A DNA stretch of 18,834 bases from Isohypsibius dastychi (Eukaryota; Tardigrada; Eutardigrada; Parachela; Isohypsibiidae). The position numbers and the translations under genes are program-made. The stretch spans positions 1-18,834 of the forward strand of contig JAQIWT010000512.1 of NCBI GenBank assembly GCA_034696485.1, written 5' to 3'. The notes under the pieces are model-generated. The model had not been told where the DNA came from. It saw only the letters and a program-made list of their open reading frames with translations, and ran no database searches. Shown here piece after piece: positions 18,833 through 18,834 of this stretch. How positions within the stretch are numbered: position 1 is the stretch's first letter; each line of letters opens with the position of its first letter.

Positions 18833-18834
18833 AC

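Overview
The window is eukaryotic. The genes are multi-exon with GT-AG introns, mostly 53-82 bp with a few of 160-220 bp. The intergenic DNA is AT-rich and carries palindromic non-autonomous transposons. The families present (an iGluR-type ligand-binding domain, a TRH-receptor-like GPCR, an AKT C-terminus, BTB-BACK-Kelch, a Shisa-like membrane protein) point to an animal, most likely a small-genome invertebrate. A tardigrade or another ecdysozoan is my guess; the sequence alone does not prove it. All exon joins were made by hand from splice sites, frame and family alignment.

Layout. 126-647: a pogo/Tigger-type MITE. 682-1202 (-): a small secreted-protein gene that seems to shift frame. 2637-3329 (+): a two-exon single-pass membrane protein with six ectodomain cysteines (Shisa-like). 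5250-6720 (+): a five-exon TRH-receptor-like GPCR with frame breaks in TM3 and TM6. 7074-8099 (-) and 9528-10544 (-): two paralogous five-exon genes, each encoding a signal peptide plus an ionotropic-glutamate-receptor ligand-binding domain with no channel. 11250-11583 (-): one intact AKT/PKB C-terminal exon with no other AKT exon in the window. 11703-11868: a nearly perfect fold-back MITE. 12815-15126 (-): a seven-exon BTB-BACK-Kelch gene. 15127-17811: mostly non-coding, with G/C homopolymers and hairpins. 17812-18213 (-): a chromodomain-like fragment. 18451-18832: another inverted-repeat element at the window edge.

The most unusual content is the tandem pair of predicted secreted, soluble iGluR-type binding proteins (263 and 256 aa). 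They share exon lengths and phases but differ at the acidic residue that normally binds the ligand amino group. In both, the first lobe runs straight into the second with none of the M1-P-M2-M3 channel segment, so they resemble bacterial periplasmic binding proteins in layout but sit in an animal gene structure. They would be expected to bind a small molecule outside the cell rather than conduct ions. The other genes do not form an obvious pathway with them.
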